Of a DNA stretch of 64,000 nucleotides, positions 35,546-44,167 are shown piece by piece (within the stretch, counting starts at the first letter, position 1; each line of letters opens with the position of its first letter). The position numbers and the translations under genes are program-made. Source of the stretch: Kitasatospora sp040298565 (GTDB lineage Bacteria > Actinomycetota > Actinomycetes > Streptomycetales > Streptomycetaceae); assembly GCF_040298565.1 (NCBI RefSeq), contig NZ_JBEPAK010000001.1, positions 1 to 64,000 on the forward strand. Reading direction: 5' to 3'. A model generated the notes under the pieces. It worked only from the letters and a program-made list of their open reading frames with translations. It had not been told where the DNA came from and made no database searches.

Positions 35546-37195
35546 TCAGTACTGGTCCCCACCGGCGTCGGTACGGCGGCGGTGCAGGGTGAAGGTGTCC
35601 ACCGGGGTGAGGTCCCCGTGCGGGCCGTCGAAGGTGTAGTAGGTGACCCGCATCGTGGTGGTGCCGCCGGGCCGGTCCCCCGGGTCGACGTCGAAGGCGG
35701 CGAAGCCGTGGGTGTGGACGCGGTCCTGGAAGGCGGACCACGGCGCGTCCTCGGTGAGCCAGATCGACTCCCGGTACGGGGCGCCCGGGGCGGGGTGGTC
35801 CTCCAGGCCGATCACCACCCGGCCCTGGGGCCGCTCGAACAGGTCGTCCTGGGTGGTGGCGGCGTTGCCTCCGGCGCCGATGACCATGTGGACGGTGCCG
35901 CGGCCGGTGTCGGCCAGGCGCGGGTCCGTACCGGTCGGGACCGGGGTGCGGGTGTCGTTGGGCAGGGTTCCGCGGACGGGGTGGGAGCGCTCGTAGTAGT
36001 GCTCGTGGCCGCTGACCACGAGGTCGACCCCGTAGGCGTCGAACAGCGGGCCCCAGGACTCGCGGACGCCGAGATCGCTGCCGGAGCCGTGCTTGGAGGT
36101 GGAGATCATCGGGTGGTGCATGCAGACCACGATCCAGTCGATCGCCCGGCTGCTCCGGGCCGTACGCAGCTCGCGTTCCAGCCAGCGGAGTTGGGCTCCT
36201 CCCGAAAAGCCGCGCAGATAGCTCTCACCGGAGTTCTGGATGGCCACGTCGTCGTTGGACAGGCTGATGAAGCGCACCGAGCCGACGGTGAAGGCGTACC
36301 ACATGCCCCTGGTCTCCTCGTCGCGGTCCGCGGTGGAGTCGGGCAGCGAGAAGTAGGTCTGGTAGCCGAGGGCGCCGATCGGGCCGTTGCCGCTCTCGTT
36401 CTCGTGGTTCCCGGCGCAGGGCATCCACGGGCGCGACCGGGTCGAGCGGCTGTTGTTGATGAACCAGTCGGCCCAGGTGGCGGTGCGGCTCTGGCCGTGG
36501 CGGCCGCTGTAGGAGGCGTAGCAGAGGTCGCCGTTGACCAGGTTGAACAGCGGGCCGACGCGTTCGACGGCGGCGACGATGTCGGCGGCGTGCGGGGAAC
36601 CGATCTGGCTGCTCATGTACACCGGGTACTTGCCGAGCGGTGAGGGCATGCCGTCGGGGAAGACCAGTCGGCGGCGGAGGTTGGGGGTGGCCTGGTCGCC
36701 GAAGCTGGTGAAGGTGAAGGGCGCTCGGCCGCGCGGGGCGGTGGTGAAGCTGCCGGTCTCCGGATTCGCGCCGTCGTGGCCCGCGGTGTACAGGTAGGTG
36801 GTGGCCGGGCGCAGGCCGGTGAGCCTGGCGTGGTGGACGTACACCTCGTCCTTGCCGAGGGCGTCGCGGTAGGTGCGGGTCTCCGCCTCGACGACCCGGC
36901 CGTGGCCGCCGTCGGGCGTGCCGAGCCGGACCTGCGGGCGGCGGACGGACTGCGGAGTGATCCAGGAGACCGTCATCGCGGTGGCCGGGTCGGTGCCGAA
37001 CTGCAGGTGCACGCCGCTGACGCTCGGCGCCCCGGCGCGGTGCGGGGTGGTCTGCAGCAGCGGACTCGCGGGTGCGTCGTCGTCCGGACGGCCGGGGTCC
37101 GCGGCCGCAGCCGGCTGGGCGACGGCACCACCCGCGACCAGGGCGGCACCGGCCGCCGACGTGCCCTTGAGGATGGACCTGCGTGCGATCGTCAT
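35546..37195 (-). CDS. Secreted purple acid phosphatase-like metallophosphoesterase
   Basis: A 549-residue exported protein. A Tat signal (ARRSILKGTSAAGAAL) is followed by a fibronectin-like N-terminal domain (about 60-150) and a metallophosphoesterase domain. Metal motifs in order are SFGDQ, NGDLCY, AGNHEN, CMHHP and SGHEHYYER. It should hydrolyse phosphate esters outside the cell. The start ATG 37195 has GGAG 4 nt upstream. Phosphate control is possible, but I do not see a clear PHO box. Confidence 0.92.
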   Translation of the reverse strand: MTIARRSILKGTSAAGAALVAGGAVAQPAAAADPGRPDDDAPASPLLQTTPHRAGAPSVSGVHLQFGTDPATAMTVSWITPQSVRRPQVRLGTPDGGHGRVVEAETRTYRDALGKDEVYVHHARLTGLRPATTYLYTAGHDGANPETGSFTTAPRGRAPFTFTSFGDQATPNLRRRLVFPDGMPSPLGKYPVYMSSQIGSPHAADIVAAVERVGPLFNLVNGDLCYASYSGRHGQSRTATWADWFINNSRSTRSRPWMPCAGNHENESGNGPIGALGYQTYFSLPDSTADRDEETRGMWYAFTVGSVRFISLSNDDVAIQNSGESYLRGFSGGAQLRWLERELRTARSSRAIDWIVVCMHHPMISTSKHGSGSDLGVRESWGPLFDAYGVDLVVSGHEHYYERSHPVRGTLPNDTRTPVPTGTDPRLADTGRGTVHMVIGAGGNAATTQDDLFERPQGRVVIGLEDHPAPGAPYRESIWLTEDAPWSAFQDRVHTHGFAAFDVDPGDRPGGTTTMRVTYYTFDGPHGDLTPVDTFTLHRRRTDAGGDQY

Positions 37196-37310
37196 GGTGC
37201 TCCGTCCGCCGAGTGGGGGTTCGGGATCCGCAGCACTGTAGCGACATGAGCATGCACAGGCGATCGGTTTCTGACGAGGGGTCATGCCAGGGGTGGCCGG
37301 GGTGACTTCG

Positions 37311-37391
37311 CGTGGCCGGAGTGGCCGGCATGGCGGGACGGGCCGGCTTGGCTGGAGTGGCCGGCGTGGCTGGACTGGCTGGAGTGGCCGG
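37311..37391 (+). repeat. Nine tandem 9-bp units
   Basis: Nine consecutive units follow the pattern NTGGCYGGM (for example GTGGCCGGA, GTGGCCGGC, CTGGCTGGA), filling 81 bp exactly. Read on the plus strand from GTG 37311 they encode nine X-Ala-Gly triplets and then Arg-stop. There is no ribosome site, so I call it a repeat, not a gene. Confidence 0.8.
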
Positions 37392-37430
37392 CCGGTGACA
37401 TCCCCGCGAGTGCCGCATCCGGCACGGAAT

Positions 37431-37472
37431 GCGCCCCGGCCCCGGCGGCCGGGGCTCCGCCGGGGCCGGGGC
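37431..37472 (-). terminator. Strong hairpin downstream of the DUF4360 gene
   Basis: Perfect 17-bp arms (CGCCCCGGCCCCGGCGG and its complement) surround an 8-nt loop, about 80 bp after the stop of the leftward DUF4360 gene. Confidence 0.65.
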
Positions 37473-37552
37473 GGGCCCTGGGATTCGAGGATCGGGGGTC
37501 GGTGGACCGGGGCCGGAGCGTGGCGGCCGGCACCGGGGTCAGGCGGATCGCG

Positions 37553-38194
37553 TCAGGGGCACTGCTTCCAGGCGAGGTGGTAGACGGTGTTGATGTCGCC
37601 GTCCGTCGAGTCCATCGTCATGAAGCTGGTGGTGCGGGTCGGGTCCGAGGAACCGGCGGCGACCCGCAGCTCGGTGTTGATGTTGAAGTTGCGCTCCTCC
37701 CCGCAGGGGGCGAACACCAGGGAGGCGACGTCGACGGTGTCGGTCGCCTGCCAGTTGTCGTCCCTCGGGCCGGTGAAGCGGTGGCTCTGGGAGGTCGTCC
37801 CCGACTGGCCCTGGAAGTAGTAGCCGGCCCGCTGGGTGCCGGTCGCTCCCGGCTCCAGGTGGGCGAAGCCGCGGTAGTCGGCGGAGGCGATCGCGTAGGT
37901 GAAGCCCTGCGGGACGTGCACGCGAAGGTCGAGCTGGCAGTTCTTCCGGAAGTCGGTCGGCTTGGAGCCCACGCCGACCTGGGCGAGGTAGCTGCTGTAC
38001 GTCACGGTGAAGGCGGTGTTGTCGGGCGCCACGGCCACCGCCGCCGTCCCCGCCGGGCAGCCGGAGCCGTTGACCGTGGCGACGTCGATGACGATCCGGT
38101 CCGGCGGGCTCGGGAGCGAGTCGGCGCCGAAGGCCAGCGAGCCGGCGAGCGCGGCGGGGACGGCGGTCGCGACGGCCAGTGTGCGGAGGAGCAT
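37553..38194 (-). CDS. DUF4360 secreted protein
   Basis: A 213-residue exported protein: signal peptide to about residue 24 (LLRTLAVATAVPAALAGSLAFG), then a DUF4360 beta-rich domain with NGSGCPAGTAAVAVAPDN and KNCQLDLRVHVPQG. Cysteines near 46, 85, 164 and 212 could form disulfides. Its function is unknown; related proteins are small secreted products of actinomycetes and fungi. The start ATG 38194 has AAGGGAAG upstream. It is divergent from the FAD monooxygenase gene. Confidence 0.85.
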   Translation of the reverse strand: MLLRTLAVATAVPAALAGSLAFGADSLPSPPDRIVIDVATVNGSGCPAGTAAVAVAPDNTAFTVTYSSYLAQVGVGSKPTDFRKNCQLDLRVHVPQGFTYAIASADYRGFAHLEPGATGTQRAGYYFQGQSGTTSQSHRFTGPRDDNWQATDTVDVASLVFAPCGEERNFNINTELRVAAGSSDPTRTTSFMTMDSTDGDINTVYHLAWKQCP

Positions 38195-38274
38195 GGGGCT
38201 TCCCTTCGATCGTCCACGGGAGCCGGGGACGGCGATTGCCCCGGTCCTGGCGCGGGCGCGCCAGCCGGATTGAC

Positions 38275-38287
38275 ATGGCTATGCCAT
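38275..38287. promoter_or_regulatory. Palindrome ATGGC-TAT-GCCAT next to a TTGACA
   Basis: A 13-bp palindrome with perfect 5-bp arms overlaps the end of a TTGACA (38270-38275) in the gap between divergent DUF4360 and monooxygenase genes. A matching -10 at normal spacing is not obvious. Confidence 0.4.
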
Positions 38288-38489
38288 CACGCTCGAGCGC
38301 ACTGTGTCCAGAGGGTGACGCATGGTCACCACGATCCGGGCCAACGCCGACGGCCGCCATGCCCGGGCTGTTCGAGCCCTTCGCCCGGCCCCGCACTCCA
38401 CCCCGAGCCCCGCAGCCGACGACCCGTCCGCGAGGCGAAGATCACCGTGCGGTAGGCTCGCTCCGCAACACGACGCGAAGGGGAGCCAG

Positions 38490-39863
38490 TTGGCGCGGGT
38501 TGCAGTGATCGGTGGCGGTATCAGCGGGCTGGGAACGGCCCTCATGCTCGGTCGGCGGGGACACCCGGTCACACTGTTCGAACAGGACGCGCGACAGGCC
38601 GGGGAGGACCTGGAACGCGACTTCTTCGACTGGCGCCGGCCCCGCGTCCCGCAGGCCGTCCAGCCCCACTCGTTGCTCGCGCCGGTACGGACCGTGCTGC
38701 GCACCGAGAGCCCCGACGTCTACGCCGACCTGTTGGCCCGCGGGGCCCGGGAATACCACGAGTTCGACTGGTTCGGCGAGCATCCGCCGCACCGGGCCGG
38801 CGATGAGCAACTGGTCACCCTGCGCACCCGCCGCATCGTGCTGGAGGCCGCCCTGATCGCGGCCCTGCGGCGGGAACCCACCGTCGAGGTGCGGGGAGGC
38901 CACCGGGTGAGCGGTCTCGTCGTCGACGAAGGCCGGCCGGCCCGGGTCACCGGAGTGCGGGTGGGCGCGCGGACTCACCAGGTGGACCTCGTCGTCGACG
39001 CCTCCGGCCGCCGTTCGTCGGTTCCGGACTGGCTGGTCGCGGCCGGCTGCCGTCCGCCCGTGGTCGAGAGCCACCGTGCCGGGATCGCCTACCTGTGCCG
39101 CTGGTACCGGCTGCGGGCCGAAGGCCCCCGCGATCCCGGGCAGGTGAGGACCGGTTCGGCCGCACCGTTCGCCCTGGCCGGCCTCTTCCCTTCCGACAAT
39201 GGCACCTTCGCGGTGAACCTGGTGCTCTCCACCGGCGATCCGACCCGCGGCGCGCTGCTGGACCCCGCGGTGTTCGAGGCCGTTGCCCGCAGGTTCCCCG
39301 CCTGCGCCGCCTGGCTCGACCTGGATCCCGAGCCCCGGTCGGCCGTCCTGGCGATGGCCGGGCTGGACAACCGCTGGACGGCCCTCGCGGACGAGGCCGG
39401 GCCCGTCGTCACCGGACTGGTCAGCATCGGGGACAGCCTCATCCACACCAATCCCACGCTGGGCCACGGCGTGGCCCTCGGTCTGCTCGCCGGCCAGTAC
39501 CTCGCCGGCCACGCCGACGAGATCGCCGCCGACCCCGACGGCTACCACGCCTGGACCGTCCAGGCCCTCCGCCCGTGGTTCGACGCCCAGGTGACGGCCG
39601 ACCGCGTCAACGCCCAACGCCTCGCCGAGGGTTCACCGCTCTTGGACCGCCGGGCCGCGGCGCTGGCAGCCTGCGCCTTCGAGGACCCCGTCGTCATGAG
39701 GGCCCGCGCCCAGGTGCGCCACCTCGTCCGCCCGGCCGAGGAGGCCTACGGCACCGAGGAGGTGGAGCGCCACCTCACCGCCTGGCTCGATGCCCGCCAG
39801 GACTTCACTCCCCAGCACGACGGGCCGACTCGGGCCCAGTGGGACGCGACCATCCCCGGCTGA
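38490..39863 (+). CDS. FAD-dependent monooxygenase/oxidoreductase
   Basis: A 457-residue flavoprotein of the PHBH/geranylgeranyl-reductase-like group. The dinucleotide fold RVAVIGGGISGLGTALML starts at residue 3, VVDASGRRSSVPDWL resembles the DG-type motif, and GDSLIHTNPTLGHGVALGL is the second FAD motif. Hydroxylation or reduction of a hydrophobic substrate is likely; the target is unknown. The start is TTG 38490: AAGGGGAG lies about 4 nt upstream, and no ATG or GTG sits close enough to the flavin fold. Confidence 0.85.
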   Translation: MARVAVIGGGISGLGTALMLGRRGHPVTLFEQDARQAGEDLERDFFDWRRPRVPQAVQPHSLLAPVRTVLRTESPDVYADLLARGAREYHEFDWFGEHPPHRAGDEQLVTLRTRRIVLEAALIAALRREPTVEVRGGHRVSGLVVDEGRPARVTGVRVGARTHQVDLVVDASGRRSSVPDWLVAAGCRPPVVESHRAGIAYLCRWYRLRAEGPRDPGQVRTGSAAPFALAGLFPSDNGTFAVNLVLSTGDPTRGALLDPAVFEAVARRFPACAAWLDLDPEPRSAVLAMAGLDNRWTALADEAGPVVTGLVSIGDSLIHTNPTLGHGVALGLLAGQYLAGHADEIAADPDGYHAWTVQALRPWFDAQVTADRVNAQRLAEGSPLLDRRAAALAACAFEDPVVMRARAQVRHLVRPAEEAYGTEEVERHLTAWLDARQDFTPQHDGPTRAQWDATIPG

Positions 39864-40003
39864 GTCCCGCCGGGCACCGCGCGGTGTCCGAACCCTCCGC
39901 TGCGGTGGCCAGGCGCGCCGCGTGCCCGAATCCGGAGCGAGAAGGGCATTCGATGGGGCGGACGCCCCATCCGTGCAGCCGCGTGACCTCCGGTTCTCGG
40001 GCC

Positions 40004-40282
40004 TCAGTGATCAAGGCCCAATGCATCTGGAACACCCCGGATCCAAGCGGCTCGATCCTGCTCTTCCGCAGCAACGCGCTCCAGCCCCTCGATGAATCGC
40101 CGACGCCCGCCCGGATCCATCCTGCCCAGCTCATAGGCAATCTCTTCCAGGGTGCTCAGCGCCGCATGAGAGTCATGCCCCACCGCAACGAGATCCTCCA
40201 AGGTCGCCACCGCCGCCAGAAGGGCCCTGACGACCTCGCCTCCCTGAACCACAGCTCCGCCTTCTTCAACCCCAGTGATCAC
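40004..40282 (-). CDS. Small hypothetical protein
   Basis: Up to 92 residues, helical and acidic, with LEDLVAVGHDSHAALSTLEE, RRRFIEGLERVAAEE and a C-terminal WIRGVPDALGLDH. It resembles short Streptomyces proteins of unknown function that often sit beside phage-like or toxin genes, but I cannot name a family. GTG 40282 and GTG 40252 are both possible starts; neither has a good ribosome site. It lies alone between two rightward genes. Confidence 0.45.
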   Translation of the reverse strand: MITGVEEGGAVVQGGEVVRALLAAVATLEDLVAVGHDSHAALSTLEEIAYELGRMDPGGRRRFIEGLERVAAEEQDRAAWIRGVPDALGLDH

Positions 40283-40564
40283 AGGACGATGCTGCCACCC
40301 ACACGGGTGCCCAGGACACCGCCGGTGCCGCAGCCCGCGACCGCTCACACCGGCCGGCCGAACGACACCCAGCCCGGTGAAAGTTTGTGGTCAGGGCGCT
40401 GGCCAGATGCCGAAGCACTCCACCACCGGGCACAGGGGCCCCGGCCTTCCGGGCAGCGGTCGGAGTCTCCCCGGGTGACCTGCGGGCGTGGGGGAAACGG
40501 TCCGCGCCGGGCGCGCCCGCATGGTCGAAGGGCTGGTCATACCTTCCGATCACGAGACGAGCCG

Positions 40565-41758
40565 ATGATGCCCCTCTCCCGTCGGCGGACCGCCGCCACG
40601 ACCCTGGTCCTGCTGCTCGCCCTCCCGGCCTGCGGCGCACCGCAGGCAGCCGAGCCGCCCGCCCCCACGCCGCAGGCGGCGACGCCGACGCCGACCGGCC
40701 CGAGGGCCTTCACCCTGGTCGCCACCGGCGACGTGTTGCCGCACACCGAGATCATCCAGCAGGCCAAGGAGGACGCCGGCGGCAACGGGTACGACTTCAC
40801 GGCCATGCTGGCCGGAGTCAAACCGCTTGTCAGCGGTGCGGACCTGGCGATCTGCCACATGGAGACCGTCTACGGCGCGGACGGCGGCCCGTACACCGGC
40901 TATCCGACGTTCAAGTCCCCGCCGCAGGTGGCCAAGGCGCTCAAGGACACCGGGTACAGCTCCTGCGACACCGCGTCCAACCACACCCTGGACGACGGCG
41001 CGGCCGGAATCCGCCGGACGCTCGACGCCATGGACGCCGTCGGCCTCGCCCACACCGGATCCGCCCGCACCGCCGAGGAGGCCGGTCGGCCCGCGCTGCT
41101 GCGGACGAGCGGCGCGACGGTGGCCCAGCTCGCCTACACGTACGGCACCAACGGCATCCCCCTGCCCGAGGGCGAACCCTGGGCCGTCAACCTGATCGAC
41201 CGGGACCGGATCCTCGCCGACGCCCGCGCCGCCCGGGCGAACGGCGCCGACCTGGTGGTGGTCAGCATCCACTGGGGCACCGAGTGGCAGGACGCGCCGA
41301 ACGAGCAACAGCTCACCCTGGCACGGGAGTTGTGCGCAGCCGGGCAGGGTCCGGGCCGACCCGACATCGACGTGGTCCTCGGCACCCACGCCCACATCCC
41401 CCAGGCCTACGAAAAGATCAACGACACCTGGACGGTCTACGGTCTCGGCGACCAGCTCGCCGGCCACATGTTCACCTACGACGGCGCCGAGGACCCGCGC
41501 GGCAACTGGAGCTCCCTCGCCCGCTTCACCGTCAGCCCGCCGGCCGGCCCCGGGCAGCGCTGGACGGTCACCCGGGCCGAGTTCGTGCCGCAGATCACCG
41601 ACCTCGGCCCGCCCTACCGGGTGCTCGACCTGCGGGAGGCCGTCCGCCGCTACCCCGGCCGCACCGACTGGGCCCGCGCGCTGGAGCACATCCGTACGGT
41701 GGTGCTCAGCCGCGGAGCCGGTGCGGCCGGCCTCACCATGACGCCGCCGCAGCGGTGA
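40565..41758 (+). CDS. CapA/PgsA-family lipoprotein (metallophosphoesterase fold)
   Basis: A 397-residue lipoprotein: signal with lipobox LPAC (Cys near residue 23), a Pro/Thr tether, then a CapA domain. Metal-site motifs are TGDVLPH, HMETV, SNHTLD and a late GTHAH. CapA proteins act in poly-gamma-glutamate assembly in Bacillus; in actinomycetes the role is mostly unknown. No capB/capC genes are near, so capsule synthesis should not be assumed. Two adjacent ATG codons (40565 and 40568) are equivalent starts. Confidence 0.87.
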   Translation: MMPLSRRRTAATTLVLLLALPACGAPQAAEPPAPTPQAATPTPTGPRAFTLVATGDVLPHTEIIQQAKEDAGGNGYDFTAMLAGVKPLVSGADLAICHMETVYGADGGPYTGYPTFKSPPQVAKALKDTGYSSCDTASNHTLDDGAAGIRRTLDAMDAVGLAHTGSARTAEEAGRPALLRTSGATVAQLAYTYGTNGIPLPEGEPWAVNLIDRDRILADARAARANGADLVVVSIHWGTEWQDAPNEQQLTLARELCAAGQGPGRPDIDVVLGTHAHIPQAYEKINDTWTVYGLGDQLAGHMFTYDGAEDPRGNWSSLARFTVSPPAGPGQRWTVTRAEFVPQITDLGPPYRVLDLREAVRRYPGRTDWARALEHIRTVVLSRGAGAAGLTMTPPQR

Positions 41759-41793
41759 CGGCCGCCGGTACCGGGTCCGCCGGTCCGCCCGGA

Positions 41794-43062
41794 TCAACGG
41801 TGGCCTCCCGGTGCCGCGTCCGGTAGTGCGCACAGGGCGGCGTCCACGAGGTCGTCGAGCCGCTGGCGGCCCGCCCTGTCCGTCACCTGCGCCGTCACCG
41901 CGACGCCGGCGGACCTTCCGTCGGCGGTGGCGCCGGCGCGCGTCTCGTAGCCGGGGTAACTGCCGCCGTGTCCCCAGTAGTAGCCGCCGCAGGACAGCGG
42001 CCTGCGCACCAGGCCCAGGCCGTACTCGGCGCCCGGACCGAAGGTGTCCTCGGCCGGGGTCGTGGTGCGCATCTCGGCCAGCAGATCGCCGGGCAGGAGA
42101 CGGTCCTCCTCCAGCAGGGCGGTGAAGAACCGGTCCAGGTCGGAGTTCGTGGACACCAGGCCCCCGGCAGCCCAGGCCCAGGAGGGGTCGAGTTCGGTGA
42201 CGTCGACCAACGGGGCGCCGGGCGCCGGCCTGTCGTACCCCTCGGGGTGCGGGCCCCGGATCGTCGTGTCGCCCGGGGCCGGGAGGTACGTGTGCCGAAG
42301 CCCGAGCGGGCGGATGATCCGCCGGTTCAGCTCCTCGGACAGGGGCCGGCCGGTGACCTCCTCGATGATCATGCCCGCCACCAGGTAGTTGGTGTTGCTG
42401 TACTGCCAGGACGCCCCCGGCCGGAAGGCGGCGGGGTGCCGCAGGGCGACGTCGAGGAGTTCCCGGGGCTCGTAGTGCCGGACCTCGTCACCGAGGTGGT
42501 CGCTGTAGTCGGGCAGTCCGCTGCTCTGGTGGAGCAGCTGACGGATGGTGATGTTCCCCCCGTCGATGCCCTCGCCTCTCACCAGACCCGGCAGGTGGTC
42601 GTCGACGGTGTCGTCCAGCGCCACCTCGCCCTCGTCGACCAGCTGGAGCAGGACGACGGCGACGAAGCTCTTGGTGTTGCTGCCGACCCTGACCGCTCCG
42701 TCGAGGGGCACCGGTGCGCCCGTCGCCACGTCGCCGACGCCGGCCGTGCGGCCGGCGGTCCGGCCCCGGCCGTCGCGGACGGTCAGCAGCGCTCCGGGCA
42801 CCCCGAGGTCCGTCACCAGGGCGTCCAGCCGGCCCTGGACGGTGTCGGGCGGGGCGCCCGGGCGCGGGGCGGTGCCGGGCGGAGCAGCGCCGGACGGGGC
42901 GCCCGGACGCGCGGCAGTGCCGGCCGGGGCGGTGCCGGGCGGAGCAGCGCCGGACGGGGCGGCGACCGCCGGGGTGGCGAGCGTGAGGAGGGCGAGGGCG
43001 GCGGCTGCCGCGGTGGCCGCCGCCCTGCGGAGCGGACGGCGGCGCGGGGTGGACGAAGTCAC
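41794..43062 (-). CDS. Class C beta-lactamase-family serine hydrolase
   Basis: A 422-residue secreted protein: signal peptide to about residue 34, an Ala/Pro/Gly linker with a duplicated segment, then a beta-lactamase/DD-peptidase domain. The SXXK box is SNTK, the YXN box is YSN in WQYSNTNYLV, and the third box is HGG in YWGHGGSYPG. It is probably a D-alanyl-D-alanine carboxypeptidase or esterase; true beta-lactamase activity is not shown. The GTG at 43062 has GGAGGAG 6 nt upstream. Confidence 0.9.
   Translation of the reverse strand: MTSSTPRRRPLRRAAATAAAAALALLTLATPAVAAPSGAAPPGTAPAGTAARPGAPSGAAPPGTAPRPGAPPDTVQGRLDALVTDLGVPGALLTVRDGRGRTAGRTAGVGDVATGAPVPLDGAVRVGSNTKSFVAVVLLQLVDEGEVALDDTVDDHLPGLVRGEGIDGGNITIRQLLHQSSGLPDYSDHLGDEVRHYEPRELLDVALRHPAAFRPGASWQYSNTNYLVAGMIIEEVTGRPLSEELNRRIIRPLGLRHTYLPAPGDTTIRGPHPEGYDRPAPGAPLVDVTELDPSWAWAAGGLVSTNSDLDRFFTALLEEDRLLPGDLLAEMRTTTPAEDTFGPGAEYGLGLVRRPLSCGGYYWGHGGSYPGYETRAGATADGRSAGVAVTAQVTDRAGRQRLDDLVDAALCALPDAAPGGHR
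42866..42961. repeat. 36-bp direct repeat inside the serine hydrolase linker
   Basis: An identical 36-bp segment occurs at 42866-42901 and 42926-42961 (60-bp period) and encodes the repeated APSGAAPPGTAP linker. In-frame duplication lengthened the tether without touching the catalytic domain. Confidence 0.8.
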
Positions 43063-43214
43063 GGTGGTCTCCTCCGGTGCGGCGGGGAGCGTGATCGCTC
43101 CTGGGTGCCCCCACACCATCACGGGATCCCGTGACCGGTCGTCACCATGCAGCAGGAAACTCTCGTCGCTCCTCTGCTACTCCGGTAGTGCCCGGCCCTG
43201 CTCCCCTCGGAGTA

Positions 43215-43245
43215 CCCGGCCCCCGACGAGCCGTCAGGGGCCGGG
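43215..43245 (-). terminator. Hairpin downstream of the DUF574 gene
   Basis: Arms CCCGGCCCC and GGGGCCGGG flank a 13-nt loop just after the leftward methyltransferase stop. Confidence 0.55.
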
Positions 43246-43260
43246 GGCGGGCGGCTGCCC

Positions 43261-44109
43261 CTACGGCTTGCGGGCGAGGCCGCCGTACACCGAGACCTCG
43301 CTGTCGGCGACGGCCGAGGGCTCCCCCAGCTCCGGGTGCCAGCGGTTGACCAGTACCACGCCCGGGTCGTCCAGTTCCAAACCGGTGAAGAAACGTTCCA
43401 CCTCGGCCAGGGAGCGTACGTGGACGTCGATCCCCGCCTCCGCGTAGCGGCGCGCGCCGACCGCTGCTTGCTCCGGCGCGTTGTCGGCGGTCCCCGCGGT
43501 CAGCGCGAGGAAGCTGCCGGAGGGCAGGGCGTCCAGGAGCTTGCGGACGGGCGGGTGCGCGGCCTCGTCGGAGAGGAAGTGCACGATGTTGATCAGCGTC
43601 AGCGCGACCGGCTCGGTCAGGTCCAGGGTGGCGGCCACCGCCGGGTCGGCCAGGAACTTCTCCGGGTCGCGCAGGTCACCCTCGACGTACGCGGTGCGGC
43701 CCTCGGCGGTGCTGCTGAGCAGCGCCCGCGAATGGGCCAGCACGATCGGGTCGTTGTCCACGTAGACCACCCGGCAGGTCGGGTCCACCGCCTGGACGAC
43801 CTCGTGCAGGTTGGGGGCGGTGGGGATGCCGGTGCCGATGTCCAGGAACTGGCGGATGCCGTGCGTCCCGGCCAGGCGGCGGACCATCCGGTGCATCACG
43901 CCGCGGGCCGCGGCGGCGCCGTCCCGGGCACCGGGCAGGTCGGCGAGCAGGCGGTCGGCCATCTCGCGGTCGGCCGGGAAGTTGGTCTTGCCACCGAGCA
44001 GGTAGTCGTAGACCCGGGCCGAGTGCGCCCGGTCGGTCCGCAGGTCCACCTGGGGCGGCTGGTCGAACGCGGCCTCCGTCAACCAGCTCTCCGGCCCGAT
44101 GCTGTCCAC
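43261..44109 (-). CDS. DUF574 (S-adenosyl methyltransferase) family protein
   Basis: A 282-residue protein of the large actinomycete DUF574/PF04672 family. It shows ARVYDYLLGGKTNF, the SAM motif FLDIGTGIPTAPN and YVDNDPIVLAHSRALL. Members have a SAM-binding fold, but their substrates are unknown. The GTG at 44109 has GGGGAGG 5 nt upstream. It is separated from the MFS gene upstream by 58 bp and may be in its transcript. Confidence 0.9.
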   Translation of the reverse strand: MDSIGPESWLTEAAFDQPPQVDLRTDRAHSARVYDYLLGGKTNFPADREMADRLLADLPGARDGAAAARGVMHRMVRRLAGTHGIRQFLDIGTGIPTAPNLHEVVQAVDPTCRVVYVDNDPIVLAHSRALLSSTAEGRTAYVEGDLRDPEKFLADPAVAATLDLTEPVALTLINIVHFLSDEAAHPPVRKLLDALPSGSFLALTAGTADNAPEQAAVGARRYAEAGIDVHVRSLAEVERFFTGLELDDPGVVLVNRWHPELGEPSAVADSEVSVYGGLARKP

Positions 44110-44167
44110 TGCGCCCTCCCCGTTCGACGTCCGTCCCGGACCACTCAACCACAGGAGGCGACGTCCG

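Noticed and set aside
40004..40564. Possible toxin-antitoxin pair around the small hypothetical gene
   Set aside because: Only one weak open frame is present and there is no partner gene.
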